Of a stretch of 64,000 nucleotides of DNA, positions 29,308 to 39,717 are shown piece by piece. Both the position numbers and the translations under genes were made by a program. Below the pieces are notes generated by a model, which was not told where the DNA came from, did no database searches, and saw only the letters and a list, made by a program, of their open reading frames with translations. The DNA is taken from positions 141,954 through 205,953 of the forward strand of contig NZ_LGAP01000007.1 of assembly GCF_001270265.1 (NCBI RefSeq). Reading direction: 5' to 3'. Position 1 is the stretch's first letter, and every line of letters begins with the position of its first letter. The stretch comes from Ensifer adhaerens (GTDB lineage Bacteria; Pseudomonadota; Alphaproteobacteria; Rhizobiales; Rhizobiaceae).

Positions 29308-30201
29308 ATGCCGCAGGAGAACTTCAACGATTTGGTCGCCTTCGTCACGGTCGCCCGCGAGGAGAGTTTTACCCGGGCGGCCGTCAAGCTCGGCGTCTCG
29401 CAGTCCGCGTTGAGCCAGACAGTGCGGGGCCTTGAGGAGCGGTTGGGTCTGAGACTGCTGACAAGGACGACACGGCGCGTCTCACCGACGCCTGCGGGAG
29501 AGCGCCTCCTTCTGACGGCGGGGCCGCGGTTCGATGAAATCCAGACAGAACTGTCGGCACTCAGCGAGATGCGGGACAAACCTGCCGGAACCGTCCGGAT
29601 CACGGCGGGTGAACACGCCGCGATCTCCGTTCTCGCACCCGCACTTGAAAAAATTCTTCCCAATTACCCGGACGTCAAAGTCGAGATTACCGTCGACTAC
29701 GGACTGACGGACATCGTCGCGGAACGTTATGACGCGGGTGTTCGGCTTGGTGAGCAGGTCGCCAAGGACATGATCGCCATCAAGATCGGACCGGAGATGC
29801 GCATGGCCGTCGTGGGCGCGAAGTCGTATTTCCAACACAATCCGTGGCCCGAGACACCCCAGGACCTCACGGCCCACAACTGCATCCAGATTCGCATGCC
29901 GACCTATGGAAACATATTTCCATGGGAGTTCGAAAAGGACGGGCATGAGGTCAAGGTCAGGGTCGAAGGCCAGCTCGTCTTCAATAACTTGGGAATGCGT
30001 CGCGACGCCGCGCTACGCGGCCTTGGTCTGGCGTATATGCCCGAGGACCAAGTGGTGGATGAGGTCCGCAGGGGTGACTTGATCCGGGTTTTGGAAGACT
30101 GGTGCGAGCCGTTTTCGGGCTATCATCTGTACTACCCCAATCGAAGGCATACCTCTCCGGCATTTGCGGTTGTCGTCGATGCGCTTCGCTTCCGGGGATA
30201 A
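29308..30201 (+). CDS. LysR-family transcriptional regulator (regulon paralogue A)
   Basis: 297 residues. Winged helix 5-65 (FNDLVAFVTVAREESFTRAA, then LGVSQSALSQTVRGLEERLG), effector-binding domain 90-295. The C-terminal signature RVLEDWCEPFSGYHLYYPNR is nearly identical to that of the LysR at 35780, so the two are paralogues. It is divergent from the MFS-AKR operon across a LysR box. AAGGA lies upstream of the ATG. It likely activates the operon in response to a substrate of the enzymes; the ligand is unknown. Confidence 0.92.
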   Translation: MPQENFNDLVAFVTVAREESFTRAAVKLGVSQSALSQTVRGLEERLGLRLLTRTTRRVSPTPAGERLLLTAGPRFDEIQTELSALSEMRDKPAGTVRITAGEHAAISVLAPALEKILPNYPDVKVEITVDYGLTDIVAERYDAGVRLGEQVAKDMIAIKIGPEMRMAVVGAKSYFQHNPWPETPQDLTAHNCIQIRMPTYGNIFPWEFEKDGHEVKVRVEGQLVFNNLGMRRDAALRGLGLAYMPEDQVVDEVRRGDLIRVLEDWCEPFSGYHLYYPNRRHTSPAFAVVVDALRFRG

Positions 30202-30477
30202 TGCACCAGCAACGTCACCGGTTTCTGCGCCCACGTTGTGTCGTAGCCATGTTCTGTGATCGGCCAATGTTGGGCGCACGTACGGGTCAGCTGGTTGAGA
30301 TCACGCGCACTGGGCGTGCTCCAATTGCGGAGGACGGCTTTATCGAATCGAAGCCAAACTGCGCGGCCTCGACGCAACGGCTACAAGCAGGACCAGATTG
30401 ATGAACTCATACCTGGGAACAAATCCGTTCTCCTGTAGCAAGTACAGACAATGACAACTGTCGGCCCAAAGCCGACC
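30202..30477. other. Intergenic, no gene seen
   Basis: About 275 bases between the convergent ends of LysR paralogue A and the DUF4405 gene. Short frames exist on both strands but none resembles a known protein, and no clear terminator hairpin with a T-tract was found. Confidence 0.4.
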
Positions 30478-31191
30478 TTAGCGCGCATCTGGAAGCCGAC
30501 GATGCCGCCCATTCTGGGCCAGGTTCAGCATACTTGCCAATTTCATCGCGTAGTGCGCAGAGCATACGTAAAGCACGATGATCGAAGCGATGTGGAGAAA
30601 GAACCCAACGGAGGGTTGGCTGAAATCCCAGAAGTTCATCGTTATCTCGGCCATAAGTCTCGATCTGATACCGATCACGAATGAACTATGGATACCATAG
30701 GCGGCAATGGCGACGGCCAATGTGCGAAGGACAGCGGTCCTGACATTGCTCCGGTCACTGATCCGGAGCCATCCACTCGTCACGCCCATGATCATTGACC
30801 ATCGCATGCCAATGTGGACGGAAACGATGATGAGCGCCCAATACGCGGCGAGCCCATGAATTTGACGGGCGCTATAGCCTCCGCTGAACGGCAGGAAGCT
30901 GAACATGCTGCGCGATATCATGAGGCTCGTCACCAGGAGCGCCAGCATAGTCGAGAGCAGAGCGACGATGACGACGATGTTGACCCATCCACGCAGGTTG
31001 TTACGGCCGCCCATCGAAGCCCTTGCATACCAACGTCGGTTGAAAGTGTTGTGGGCGATCAGCAGCGCGAACATGACCGTTCCGATGATCTCATGCGCCA
31101 CGTTGCCGAGCCGATCATAGGCCAAGGCTGCCATCAGCAAGCCGCCCGCAGCGAAAGTCATGCCCAGCCGGATGGGAAGCGAGGGTGTCAC
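30478..31191 (-). CDS. DUF4405 membrane protein (putative cytochrome b-type), copy A
   Basis: 237 residues with about six predicted helices. Histidines recur at helix positions suited to haem ligation: NVAHEIIGTVMFALLIAHN, RQIHGLAAYWALIIVSVHIG and a later SAHYAMKL. The family is annotated only as DUF4405; a role as membrane cytochrome b or quinone-reactive electron carrier is inferred. The GTG start overlaps the stop of the preceding P460-like gene by three bases, and the same gene pair recurs at 41712-42952, so the two proteins probably work together. About a third of the positions are shared with copy B by eye, most strongly around HNTFNRRWY/HNVFNRRWY. Confidence 0.75.
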   Translation of the reverse strand: MTPSLPIRLGMTFAAGGLLMAALAYDRLGNVAHEIIGTVMFALLIAHNTFNRRWYARASMGGRNNLRGWVNIVVIVALLSTMLALLVTSLMISRSMFSFLPFSGGYSARQIHGLAAYWALIIVSVHIGMRWSMIMGVTSGWLRISDRSNVRTAVLRTLAVAIAAYGIHSSFVIGIRSRLMAEITMNFWDFSQPSVGFFLHIASIIVLYVCSAHYAMKLASMLNLAQNGRHRRLPDAR

Positions 31192-31658
31192 GGAAGATAG
31201 TCCCGCATCCGGTCGATCGTGAACATGAAGTCATTGCTGGCCTGCGACTGATGGCACGACTCGCATCGGTCAGCAATCGCGGTCCGGTTCACCTGCTTGT
31301 CGAGGCCGAACTGTTGGAAGTGCCAGTCGCCTGTACGACGCTCTTCTTCGACGTCAAGACCCCAGTCCACGCCCTTATGCATCACGAAATAGCCCGTGAG
31401 TTTGTAGTCCGTCCAGATGCCGAGCACCAACCGGGTGCCGGCTGGCAGTGGCTTTCCGGATTTCGAGAGCTCGATCGTTTCGGGAAGAGCGAACGCTTCT
31501 TCCTTCGATGAGCCACGGTCGTAAGTCGCATAGAGGTCGAATTTGTCGAAGTCCGCGGGAAAGGTGGCGCGATTGGTGTCCGCCCTCGCTCCGACCCCAA
31601 GCGGAAGAAGGATCGTGACGGTGACTGCGATGAGGGAAATTATGCGCGTAGAGAGCAT
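31188..31658 (-). CDS. Exported cytochrome P460-like c-type protein, copy A
   Basis: 156 residues with a Sec signal (STRIISLIAVTVTILLPLG). The mature part has the P460-fold pattern PAGTRLVLGIW, YFVMHKGVDWGLD and RRTGDWHFQQF, and a c-type haem motif RCESCHQSQ near the C-terminus. It should be periplasmic with covalently bound haem. Known cytochrome P460s oxidise hydroxylamine or detoxify reactive nitrogen; whether this one does is not shown. The ATG at 31658 is preferred because AAAGG lies six bases upstream. It is translationally coupled to the DUF4405 gene downstream. Confidence 0.8.
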   Translation of the reverse strand: MLSTRIISLIAVTVTILLPLGVGARADTNRATFPADFDKFDLYATYDRGSSKEEAFALPETIELSKSGKPLPAGTRLVLGIWTDYKLTGYFVMHKGVDWGLDVEEERRTGDWHFQQFGLDKQVNRTAIADRCESCHQSQASNDFMFTIDRMRDYLP

Positions 31659-31762
31659 GAAGAGCCTTTCTCGGTACATTGATTTTCGGGCCAGTCATAG
31701 CCAGAGGCGGCAAGGCTTGGCCGAGCACCGCCTGGGTGCCCAGCATGACAAACGTCCTGCGG

Positions 31763-33794
<2,032 letters not shown>

Positions 33795-33846
33795 AGCCAC
33801 ATTCCTTCGTTGTCTGAAGGCAAGATAGGTCACGCGGAGAGTGCCG

Positions 33847-33861
33847 ATTAGGCGGTATTAT
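33847..33861. promoter_or_regulatory. LysR-type box 2 (SDR-AKR-P460-DUF4405 operon)
   Basis: ATTAG-GCGGT-ATTAT lies 53 bases upstream of the SDR start and is followed by CTGCAT and AGAAACC. The same extended context (ATTAG, CGG, ATCTGCAT, AGAAACC) occurs at box 3 (35661), so similarity extends well beyond the palindrome. Confidence 0.65.
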
Positions 33862-33984
33862 CTGCATGTACTTAGAAACCGCGTTTCTAAATAGGCGCTT
33901 TTGACGACAACGCCTGGTAGCGATTCCTCGGCTGCCAGGCGGCTTTCTGATGTGACTTTCCTGGAGACAGAACTGATCGAGCTG

Positions 33985-35049
33985 TCAGACGGCGTTGATG
34001 TGCGTGCCAAACCAGTCGAGCACGAGCTGCGGGTTCTGGCCAAAGTAGTTGTATCCCTGGAAGCGCTGATCCGTGCCTTCGATCCAGAACAGCTTCTTAT
34101 CCTTCGACGAGATGGTGTCGTAGATTTCCTGGACATTGGATGGCTTGGTCAGGAAGTCATCACGAACCTGGGCGACGAGGGTCGGCACGGTAACCGCCTT
34201 GGCATATTCCATCGGCCAGACGTCCGCGAGATGAAATCCGGTCCGCTTGTGGAACGCGACGTCGAAGCGTTCCAGGCCGTTCTCGATCTTCTGGTTTTCG
34301 ACCGCTGTCTGGACGAATACGCTCGGCGAGACTGGCTGCAGCGCGATCATCGCCTTGATGTGTTCGAACTCCGCCGGGTGCTTCTGCATGCCGACGATGG
34401 TTGCATTGGCTCCGAGGCAGCGGCTGTAGAGGACCGTTTTCATGTCCTTGGTGTCGGGCCTGGATTTGGCGTATCGCATCGACCCGACGACATCACGATA
34501 TTCAAGGACCCCGTGGCCGTTGACGCCGCCGCTGCCCGTGCCGCTGCGGCCGTGGTTGCGCATGTCGTAGGCGATGATGTTGTAGCCTGCATCATGCAGG
34601 ACCTTGTATTCCGGCAGGAAGTTCACCTCGAAGCCGCCGAAATTGGTCCACGGCTCAAGGTGGCCCGGATATCCGTAGCGATTGCAGGGCATGGGATGGT
34701 TGCAAATGATCAGGCGATCTGAATCGGCGGGAATGAACCAGCCCTCGATCGTGACGCCGTCCATCGCGGGGAAGAAGATTTCCTCGTAGTCCATGCCATA
34801 CTCATGCGGCCAGCGCAGAATGGGAGTGCGGGTCGAGTGCGCCATCAGATCGGCCATGCCGTTGATAAACTCTTCTGAGTTCGTGTCGGTCACGGCCGTT
34901 GTCGCTTTCACGTCTGCGGCCTGCGCGCTGGCAGAGGCGGCGGCCATGATAGGAAGGGTGGCGAGTGCCGCGCCGGCTTTCAAAAGCTGCCGACGGCTGC
35001 TCGACGCTGCACTGTCCTGTTGAAGGGTGGTGTCACTTGGGTTGCCCAT
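33985..35049 (-). CDS. Tat-exported alpha/beta hydrolase
   Basis: 354 residues. The N-terminus contains SSRRQLLKAGAALATLPIMA and an Ala-rich cleavage region, a twin-arginine signal. The hydrolase core has IIAYDMRNHGRSGTG, and the nucleophile elbow VLYSRCLGANATIVG appears to carry cysteine in place of serine, as in dienelactone hydrolases. VPTLVAQVRDDF probably carries the acidic residue. AAGGAG precedes the ATG. It follows the DUF1330 gene by 80 bases on the same strand and probably shares LysR box 3. The function of this exported family is not established. Confidence 0.85.
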   Translation of the reverse strand: MGNPSDTTLQQDSAASSSRRQLLKAGAALATLPIMAAASASAQAADVKATTAVTDTNSEEFINGMADLMAHSTRTPILRWPHEYGMDYEEIFFPAMDGVTIEGWFIPADSDRLIICNHPMPCNRYGYPGHLEPWTNFGGFEVNFLPEYKVLHDAGYNIIAYDMRNHGRSGTGSGGVNGHGVLEYRDVVGSMRYAKSRPDTKDMKTVLYSRCLGANATIVGMQKHPAEFEHIKAMIALQPVSPSVFVQTAVENQKIENGLERFDVAFHKRTGFHLADVWPMEYAKAVTVPTLVAQVRDDFLTKPSNVQEIYDTISSKDKKLFWIEGTDQRFQGYNYFGQNPQLVLDWFGTHINAV

Positions 35050-35129
35050 TTCCGGCTCCTTCTTGACGAGAGGTCGATGTGTGAGGGAACTTGCGGCGGC
35101 GCACGGGTCGTGATCCGCGTCGTTGCCCG

Positions 35130-35507
35130 TCACTGCTTGGGAGGAACGAAGCCCTCGGTGATCACGACCGAACCTTCGGTCGAGGCTACGCGAAACTTCC
35201 TTGCGGCGGTGTATTCCGGCGAGTCGTAGAACCGTTGGGCGTCCGCAACGCTCGGGAACTCGGCGATGGCCATGACGGACTGTGGCTTGCCTTCGACTGC
35301 TGTCGCATTCAGGTTGAAAACGATGACCTTGCCGCCGAACTGCGGAGCCAGCGGGCCTGCCTCTTCCATATATTTCTGGAAGCCAGCCTGATCCTTGATC
35401 GTGTAGTTGGCGATCATGTAACCGGGTGCCTGCGCATCCTGTGCATGACCAGCAGAGCCGAAAGCCAAGGCGATGGCGATCGCTGCGCCGAATACGAGTG
35501 TCTTCAT
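35130..35507 (-). CDS. Exported DUF1330 protein
   Basis: 125 residues with a Sec signal (MKTLVFGAAIAIALAFGSAG, then HAQ). The mature protein is a ferredoxin-like DUF1330 domain: GYMIANYTIKDQAGFQKYM, FPSVADAQRFYDSPEY. Related dimeric alpha-beta barrels include small monooxygenases and stress proteins; no catalytic residue is certain. AAAGGGA precedes the ATG. It is the promoter-proximal gene of the unit containing the Tat hydrolase, with LysR box 3 about 155 bases upstream. Confidence 0.85.
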   Translation of the reverse strand: MKTLVFGAAIAIALAFGSAGHAQDAQAPGYMIANYTIKDQAGFQKYMEEAGPLAPQFGGKVIVFNLNATAVEGKPQSVMAIAEFPSVADAQRFYDSPEYTAARKFRVASTEGSVVITEGFVPPKQ

Positions 35508-35660
35508 GTTAGATGTCCCTTTGTGTCGATTGGCCAAGTTTCTCCGTCGGCACGATCAGGCGGATCGTGTCCCTCGGAGAAACAGAGAATGTGTGAGAAA
35601 TCCGGCGGCGTTTCCGTCCAGCTTTCATGACGTGGACTGTAACTGGGATCGATCCGTGCG

Positions 35661-35675
35661 ATTAGACGGCATAAT
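35661..35675. promoter_or_regulatory. LysR-type box 3 (DUF1330-hydrolase unit)
   Basis: ATTAG-ACGGC-ATAAT, preceded by G and followed by C to give GATTA...TAATC, lies between the DUF1330 gene and the LysR gene at 35780. Its flanks (CTGCAT, AGAAACC) match those of box 2. Confidence 0.65.
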
Positions 35676-35779
35676 CTGCATAAAGCTAGAAACCCCAGAG
35701 ATAAATCCGTTCCGCAGTTCGAGGTGCTCTGTAGGAGGACCCACCGCGCTGTGACGGGCAGCGCATTAGTCTGCTGCGA

Positions 35780-36673
35780 CTATCCCTTGTAGCGGAGCGC
35801 TTCGAGCAGGAGTGCGAAGGCCGGGGTGTGCTGGCGTCTGCTCGGATAGTAAAGGTGATAGCCGGAGAAGGGCTGACACCAGTCCTCCAGTACGCGCACC
35901 AGCCGTCCTTCCGCGAGGTGGTGGGACACCTGGCTTTCGAACGTGTAGGCCAACGCCAGCCCGTCGAGGGCGGCCGCTTCCAGCATTTCTCCGTCGTTGA
36001 GAATGAGCGGTCCATTAACCCGGACCTCAAGCTCGACACCGTCCCGCTCGAACTCCCATGCAAAGAGGCCGCCGCCCGTGGTCTGGCGATAGCTGGCGCA
36101 ACGGTGGTCGCCAAGGTCGCGCGGTGTTTCCGGTGCCTTGTGTCTGGCGAAGTAGGACGGCGAGCCGACGACAGCCATGCGCAAATCCGGGCCGACCTTG
36201 ACCGCCACCATGTCTTTCTGGACTTGCTCACCCAGGCGGATGCCCGCATCGAAGCGGCCCGCGACGATATCGGTCAGTCCTTCCTCCAGACTGATTTCGA
36301 CGGAAATGTCGGGATAGTCAGGGAGAAGCTTCGACAGCACGGGCCAGAGCACGGTTTTCGCCGCATGCCGGAATGTGGTGATGCGGATCGTTCCGGCGGG
36401 TTTGTCGTGAAGCGCCGTCAGCGCCGCGAGTTCGCTGTCGATGTGGTCAAAGGCAGGCCTGAGGCCATTGAGCAATTTTTCTCCGGCATCGGTCAGCGAC
36501 AGGCTCCGGGTCGTTCGTGACAGCAGCCGTACTTTGAGGCGTTCCTCCAACGTGCGGACAGCATAGCTCAATGCGGACTGGGACAGCCCCAGCTTGGCGG
36601 CGGCTCGGGTAAAACTACCTTCTTCGGCGACTGCTATAAATACGGCCAGGTCGCTGAAGTCGCCTTTTCTCAT
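35780..36673 (-). CDS. LysR-family transcriptional regulator (regulon paralogue B)
   Basis: 297 residues. Winged helix FSDLAVFIAVAEEGSFTRAA and LGLSQSALSYAVRTLEERLK, then an effector-binding domain. ILNDGEMLEAAALDGLALAY and RVLEDWCQPFSGYHLYYPSR closely parallel paralogue A at 29308; both are the same length. It is transcribed toward the DUF1330-hydrolase unit from its own upstream region, with box 3 in the gap behind it. With paralogue A it is the best candidate for binding the shared ATTAG boxes. Which paralogue acts on which unit cannot be told from sequence. Confidence 0.92.
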   Translation of the reverse strand: MRKGDFSDLAVFIAVAEEGSFTRAAAKLGLSQSALSYAVRTLEERLKVRLLSRTTRSLSLTDAGEKLLNGLRPAFDHIDSELAALTALHDKPAGTIRITTFRHAAKTVLWPVLSKLLPDYPDISVEISLEEGLTDIVAGRFDAGIRLGEQVQKDMVAVKVGPDLRMAVVGSPSYFARHKAPETPRDLGDHRCASYRQTTGGGLFAWEFERDGVELEVRVNGPLILNDGEMLEAAALDGLALAYTFESQVSHHLAEGRLVRVLEDWCQPFSGYHLYYPSRRQHTPAFALLLEALRYKG

Positions 36674-36913
36674 TTATCAATCCCATTTCTAACTCCATAC
36701 GGATTATAGGGGCAGCGGAGTAAAGTAGCAAACTCTGCGATGGCAAACCGTGTCCCGAGAATACGATGTGGGGGTTCTCCTTTTGGCGCAGAGTTGCCAT
36801 GGCACTCCACGTTTGTTGGCATTTGTTATCGAGTACAGAACTTATCCTGCCCGGTGCAATCGCGCACCGGTAACCTTGGCCTTTCCGTTTCGGGCCGCGC
36901 GCGCTCGCCGGCA

Positions 36914-38224
36914 TCAATCGGTCAATACATACAGATCGACTTGTCTTTGCCTGTTCCGAACGTTCGTGGAGCCCAGGTATTTGAGGCCGCAATCGCTGCC
37001 CGCCGCAATCGCCGTCTCTCCGCTCAAGAGACAACTCGTGCCATACTCCTTGTTGAGGGACTCCAGCCTCTGTGCGAGATTCACGGTGTCTCCATATAGG
37101 GTGTACGACAGTCTGTCGTCGCTTCCGACGGTTCCGGCGGCCACCGGTCCACTGGCCACGCCTATGCGAAGCCTTAGCCTGTGTCCCCCGAATTCGCTTT
37201 CATCTGTAAGCCGTAGAATATCGCGCGCGGCCGCGACCGCCCGTTCAGCATGGTCGTCGACTGGCAGCGGCGCATTGAAGGACGCGACGAAAGCGTCACC
37301 CATGTAGCTGACGACCAATCCGCCATTTCCGGCGACCACCGCAGCCGTGGCCGAAAACAGTTCGTTCAGGACGGAGATGAGGACTTCGGGCGGCAGCTTC
37401 TCCGCGATGGCGGTGAACTCCTCCACGTCGGCGAACAGCAACGTGGCGTCTCGCATCTGCGGACGCAGATATCCCTCGTTACTGGCCAGTTCCTGGACAA
37501 CGTGAGGGGGAACATACTTGCCGAAGATGCGCTGCATGCGGCGGCGTCCCGTTTCCGCGACGGCCCTGGCCTGTACCACATGACGTGCACGGTGAACCGC
37601 AAGAGCCGCGATCCCGGTGACCGCGCCGATGATGAGGACTTCTTGCAGTCGCGAAGCCATGCCCAAAAAGCTCGGGCTGAGGACCACCGAATAGAAGGCG
37701 TCCCTGTTGGGGGCGAGTGGAAGGTCCTCGTAGCTTAGAAAATCCCCCATGTTGAAGATAATCCAGGCAATCGAGGCCACGAGCCCCGCCACTGACCATG
37801 CTCCCGTCCAGATAACAAGCCGTGGCGAGAGAGTCAGTACCGACGCGACAATGACGATGTAGTAGAAATGAACCCTGCTTGTCAGGAAGACCAGATTTTG
37901 AGGGACGTCGTCACCACTGCTGAGAGGCGCGAATGATATGACGGCGGAGATCAACAGGGCATCCATTGCGAAGAACGCGAACCGTGCTGCGATCTCGTAG
38001 CGGGTGTCGACTGCCGCCAGCGGCAGGAGGCCAATTGCGGCGAAGAGCAAGAATAGACCAGCGATCCAGAGATTGTTCGGATAGTAGTAACCCCACAGCG
38101 CCGCTCCCGCCATCAGCGACGCTGCCACGGTCCGACCATACACCGCGAGCTTGAATCCCCTCCGCTCAGCGAATGCAAGTGCGCGGCTGGTCGGCTCGGC
38201 CAGTGTTGGCGTGCTGTTTTCCAA
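36914..38224 (-). CDS. Membrane-bound class III adenylate/guanylate cyclase
   Basis: About 436 residues. Five or six membrane helices (about 30-220; e.g. TVAASLMAGAALWGYYYP, VHFYYIVIVASVLTLS) are followed by a linker RRMQRIFGKYVPPHVV and a CYCc domain (about 245-430). The metal-binding aspartates are in LLFADVEEFTAIAEKLP and VSYMGDAFVASFN; LYGDTVNLAQRLESL is also typical. It should make cAMP in response to a membrane or periplasmic signal. The start is uncertain: the frame is open to 38551, but a TTG at 38224 with GGAG seven bases upstream avoids running across LysR box 4. It is divergent from the exported-enzyme operon at 38540. Confidence 0.85.
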   Translation of the reverse strand: MENSTPTLAEPTSRALAFAERRGFKLAVYGRTVAASLMAGAALWGYYYPNNLWIAGLFLLFAAIGLLPLAAVDTRYEIAARFAFFAMDALLISAVISFAPLSSGDDVPQNLVFLTSRVHFYYIVIVASVLTLSPRLVIWTGAWSVAGLVASIAWIIFNMGDFLSYEDLPLAPNRDAFYSVVLSPSFLGMASRLQEVLIIGAVTGIAALAVHRARHVVQARAVAETGRRRMQRIFGKYVPPHVVQELASNEGYLRPQMRDATLLFADVEEFTAIAEKLPPEVLISVLNELFSATAAVVAGNGGLVVSYMGDAFVASFNAPLPVDDHAERAVAAARDILRLTDESEFGGHRLRLRIGVASGPVAAGTVGSDDRLSYTLYGDTVNLAQRLESLNKEYGTSCLLSGETAIAAGSDCGLKYLGSTNVRNRQRQVDLYVLTD

Positions 38225-38539
38225 GACATATCTCCACGACACTTGATGTGGGCCGCCGGAGCCAGTGAAATTACTACGACGGTGCAAGCGCGCAAACTTT
38301 GAAAAATGGACGATCTTGTGGCGGCCCTCGACTGCGGAACTGCTTGAAGAATGTGCCGTCATCAGCGCCGGACCACTATTTGCGGCGTTTTGAGGTTGAT
38401 GCGCCCTCCCAAACCTCGTCGATAATCTAATCAACAATTCGTGATTGATTAGGACAGCTAATAACCTCATCCGGTTTGTGACGGCTAATCCTGCCGGCTC
38501 GGTCGGGATATCGTTTCTCATCGCAATCCCGGGAAGAGC
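38225..38539. other. Divergent promoter region, cyclase / exported-enzyme operon
   Basis: About 315 bases. The minus-strand frame of the cyclase remains open here, but its translation is unlike the family. The segment holds LysR box 4 (38448-38462) and a neighbouring AATCTAATCAAC / GATTGATTAG dyad, so it is read as regulatory. Confidence 0.5.
38448..38462. promoter_or_regulatory. LysR-type box 4 (exported-enzyme operon)
   Basis: ATTAG-GACAG-CTAAT has the same half-sites as box 1 and lies 78 bases upstream of the first gene of the six-gene operon at 38540. It is on the opposite side of the cyclase gene from the LysR genes. Confidence 0.65.
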
Positions 38540-39628
38540 ATGATGAGACACGAATTCAAAACGCTGGCGTCAGTACTGATACTTCTGCCTGGTCTGGGTG
38601 CATCGCTTCCGGCATCCGCCTCCGACGTTGCCAAACCGGAACCGCTCGTCATACAGGAGCAGGGCAGTTTCGCAGCGGGCGGCAGCGCAGTAACCACGCC
38701 TGGCACGTTCAATAACAACGCCCCGACGTCGGAAGGCCAGACGCTTCATGGCGATCATCTCTACGCCTTCTACCAGGTTCCGCAAAACCCGAAGCCCCTC
38801 CCGATCGTCATGCTCCATGGAGCGTTCCAGTCTGCCCGCAGTTGGGAGACGACCCCGGACGGACGTGAAGGTTTCCAGAACATCTTCCTGCGTCGAGGAT
38901 TCCCTGTCTATCTCGTAGACCAGCCACGTCGCGGGCGAGCCGGAAACAGCACGGCGGCGGCGACGATCGAGCCGACGCCCTACGACCAACTGTTCTTCGA
39001 CCAGTTCCGTATCGGCAAATGGCCCAACTACTTCGAGAACGTGCAGTTCGACCGTGATCCCGAAACGCTCGAGCAATTCCTTCGCTCCGTCACGCCGAAT
39101 ACGGGTCCATTTGACGCCAGGATCGTCTCCGATTCGATGTCGGCGCTGTTCGACAAGACGGGGCCTGGTGTCCTGTTCACGCATTCCCAGGCAGGGGGAC
39201 CTGGCTGGCTGACGGCGATCAAGAACCCGAACATAAAGGGCATCGTGGCGCTCGAGCCTGGCAGCGGTTTCATCTTCCCGGACGGTGAGGTTCCCGCCGA
39301 CATGCCCAGTGCGGCCGGCACACTCAAGGCCGAAGCCGTCCCCGCCGCGGACTTCGAGAAACTGACGCGCCTGCCGATCGTCATCTACTACGGTGACAAC
39401 TTCCCAACTGAGCCGACAGCCGAGCGCGGCCAGGACAACTGGCGTGTGCGGTTGGCGATGGCCAAGCTCTGGGTTGACACGGTCAACAAGCATGGCGGCG
39501 ACGCGACGCTCGTTCACCTCCCGGAGATCGGAATCAAAGGCGGCACGCACTTCCTGATGTCGGACCTGAACAACGTCGAGATAGCCGACCAGGTCTCGAA
39601 ATTCCTCGCCGACAAGAAGCTCGACTGA
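38540..39628 (+). CDS. Exported alpha/beta hydrolase (serine nucleophile)
   Basis: 362 residues with a Sec signal (TLASVLILLPGLGASLPASA). Core motifs: PIVMLHGAFQSARSWET (oxyanion hole), VYLVDQPRRGRAGNST and a nucleophile elbow LFTHSQAGGPGW; the C-terminal LPEIGIKGGTHFLMSD probably gives the histidine. GGGAAGAG precedes tandem ATGs. First gene of an operon of six closely spaced genes (two hydrolases, CMD-like, cupin, P460-like, DUF4405) behind LysR box 4. Homologues are annotated as esterases; the true substrate is unknown. Confidence 0.85.
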   Translation: MMRHEFKTLASVLILLPGLGASLPASASDVAKPEPLVIQEQGSFAAGGSAVTTPGTFNNNAPTSEGQTLHGDHLYAFYQVPQNPKPLPIVMLHGAFQSARSWETTPDGREGFQNIFLRRGFPVYLVDQPRRGRAGNSTAAATIEPTPYDQLFFDQFRIGKWPNYFENVQFDRDPETLEQFLRSVTPNTGPFDARIVSDSMSALFDKTGPGVLFTHSQAGGPGWLTAIKNPNIKGIVALEPGSGFIFPDGEVPADMPSAAGTLKAEAVPAADFEKLTRLPIVIYYGDNFPTEPTAERGQDNWRVRLAMAKLWVDTVNKHGGDATLVHLPEIGIKGGTHFLMSDLNNVEIADQVSKFLADKKLD

Positions 39629-39717
39629 ACCCCGGACAGGCGACGTCATTGCGCTGCCCGTGATGAAAGCGACCGCAGTTCCGACATCGGAATATTCCGT
39701 CCACCAGGAGTATCGAT

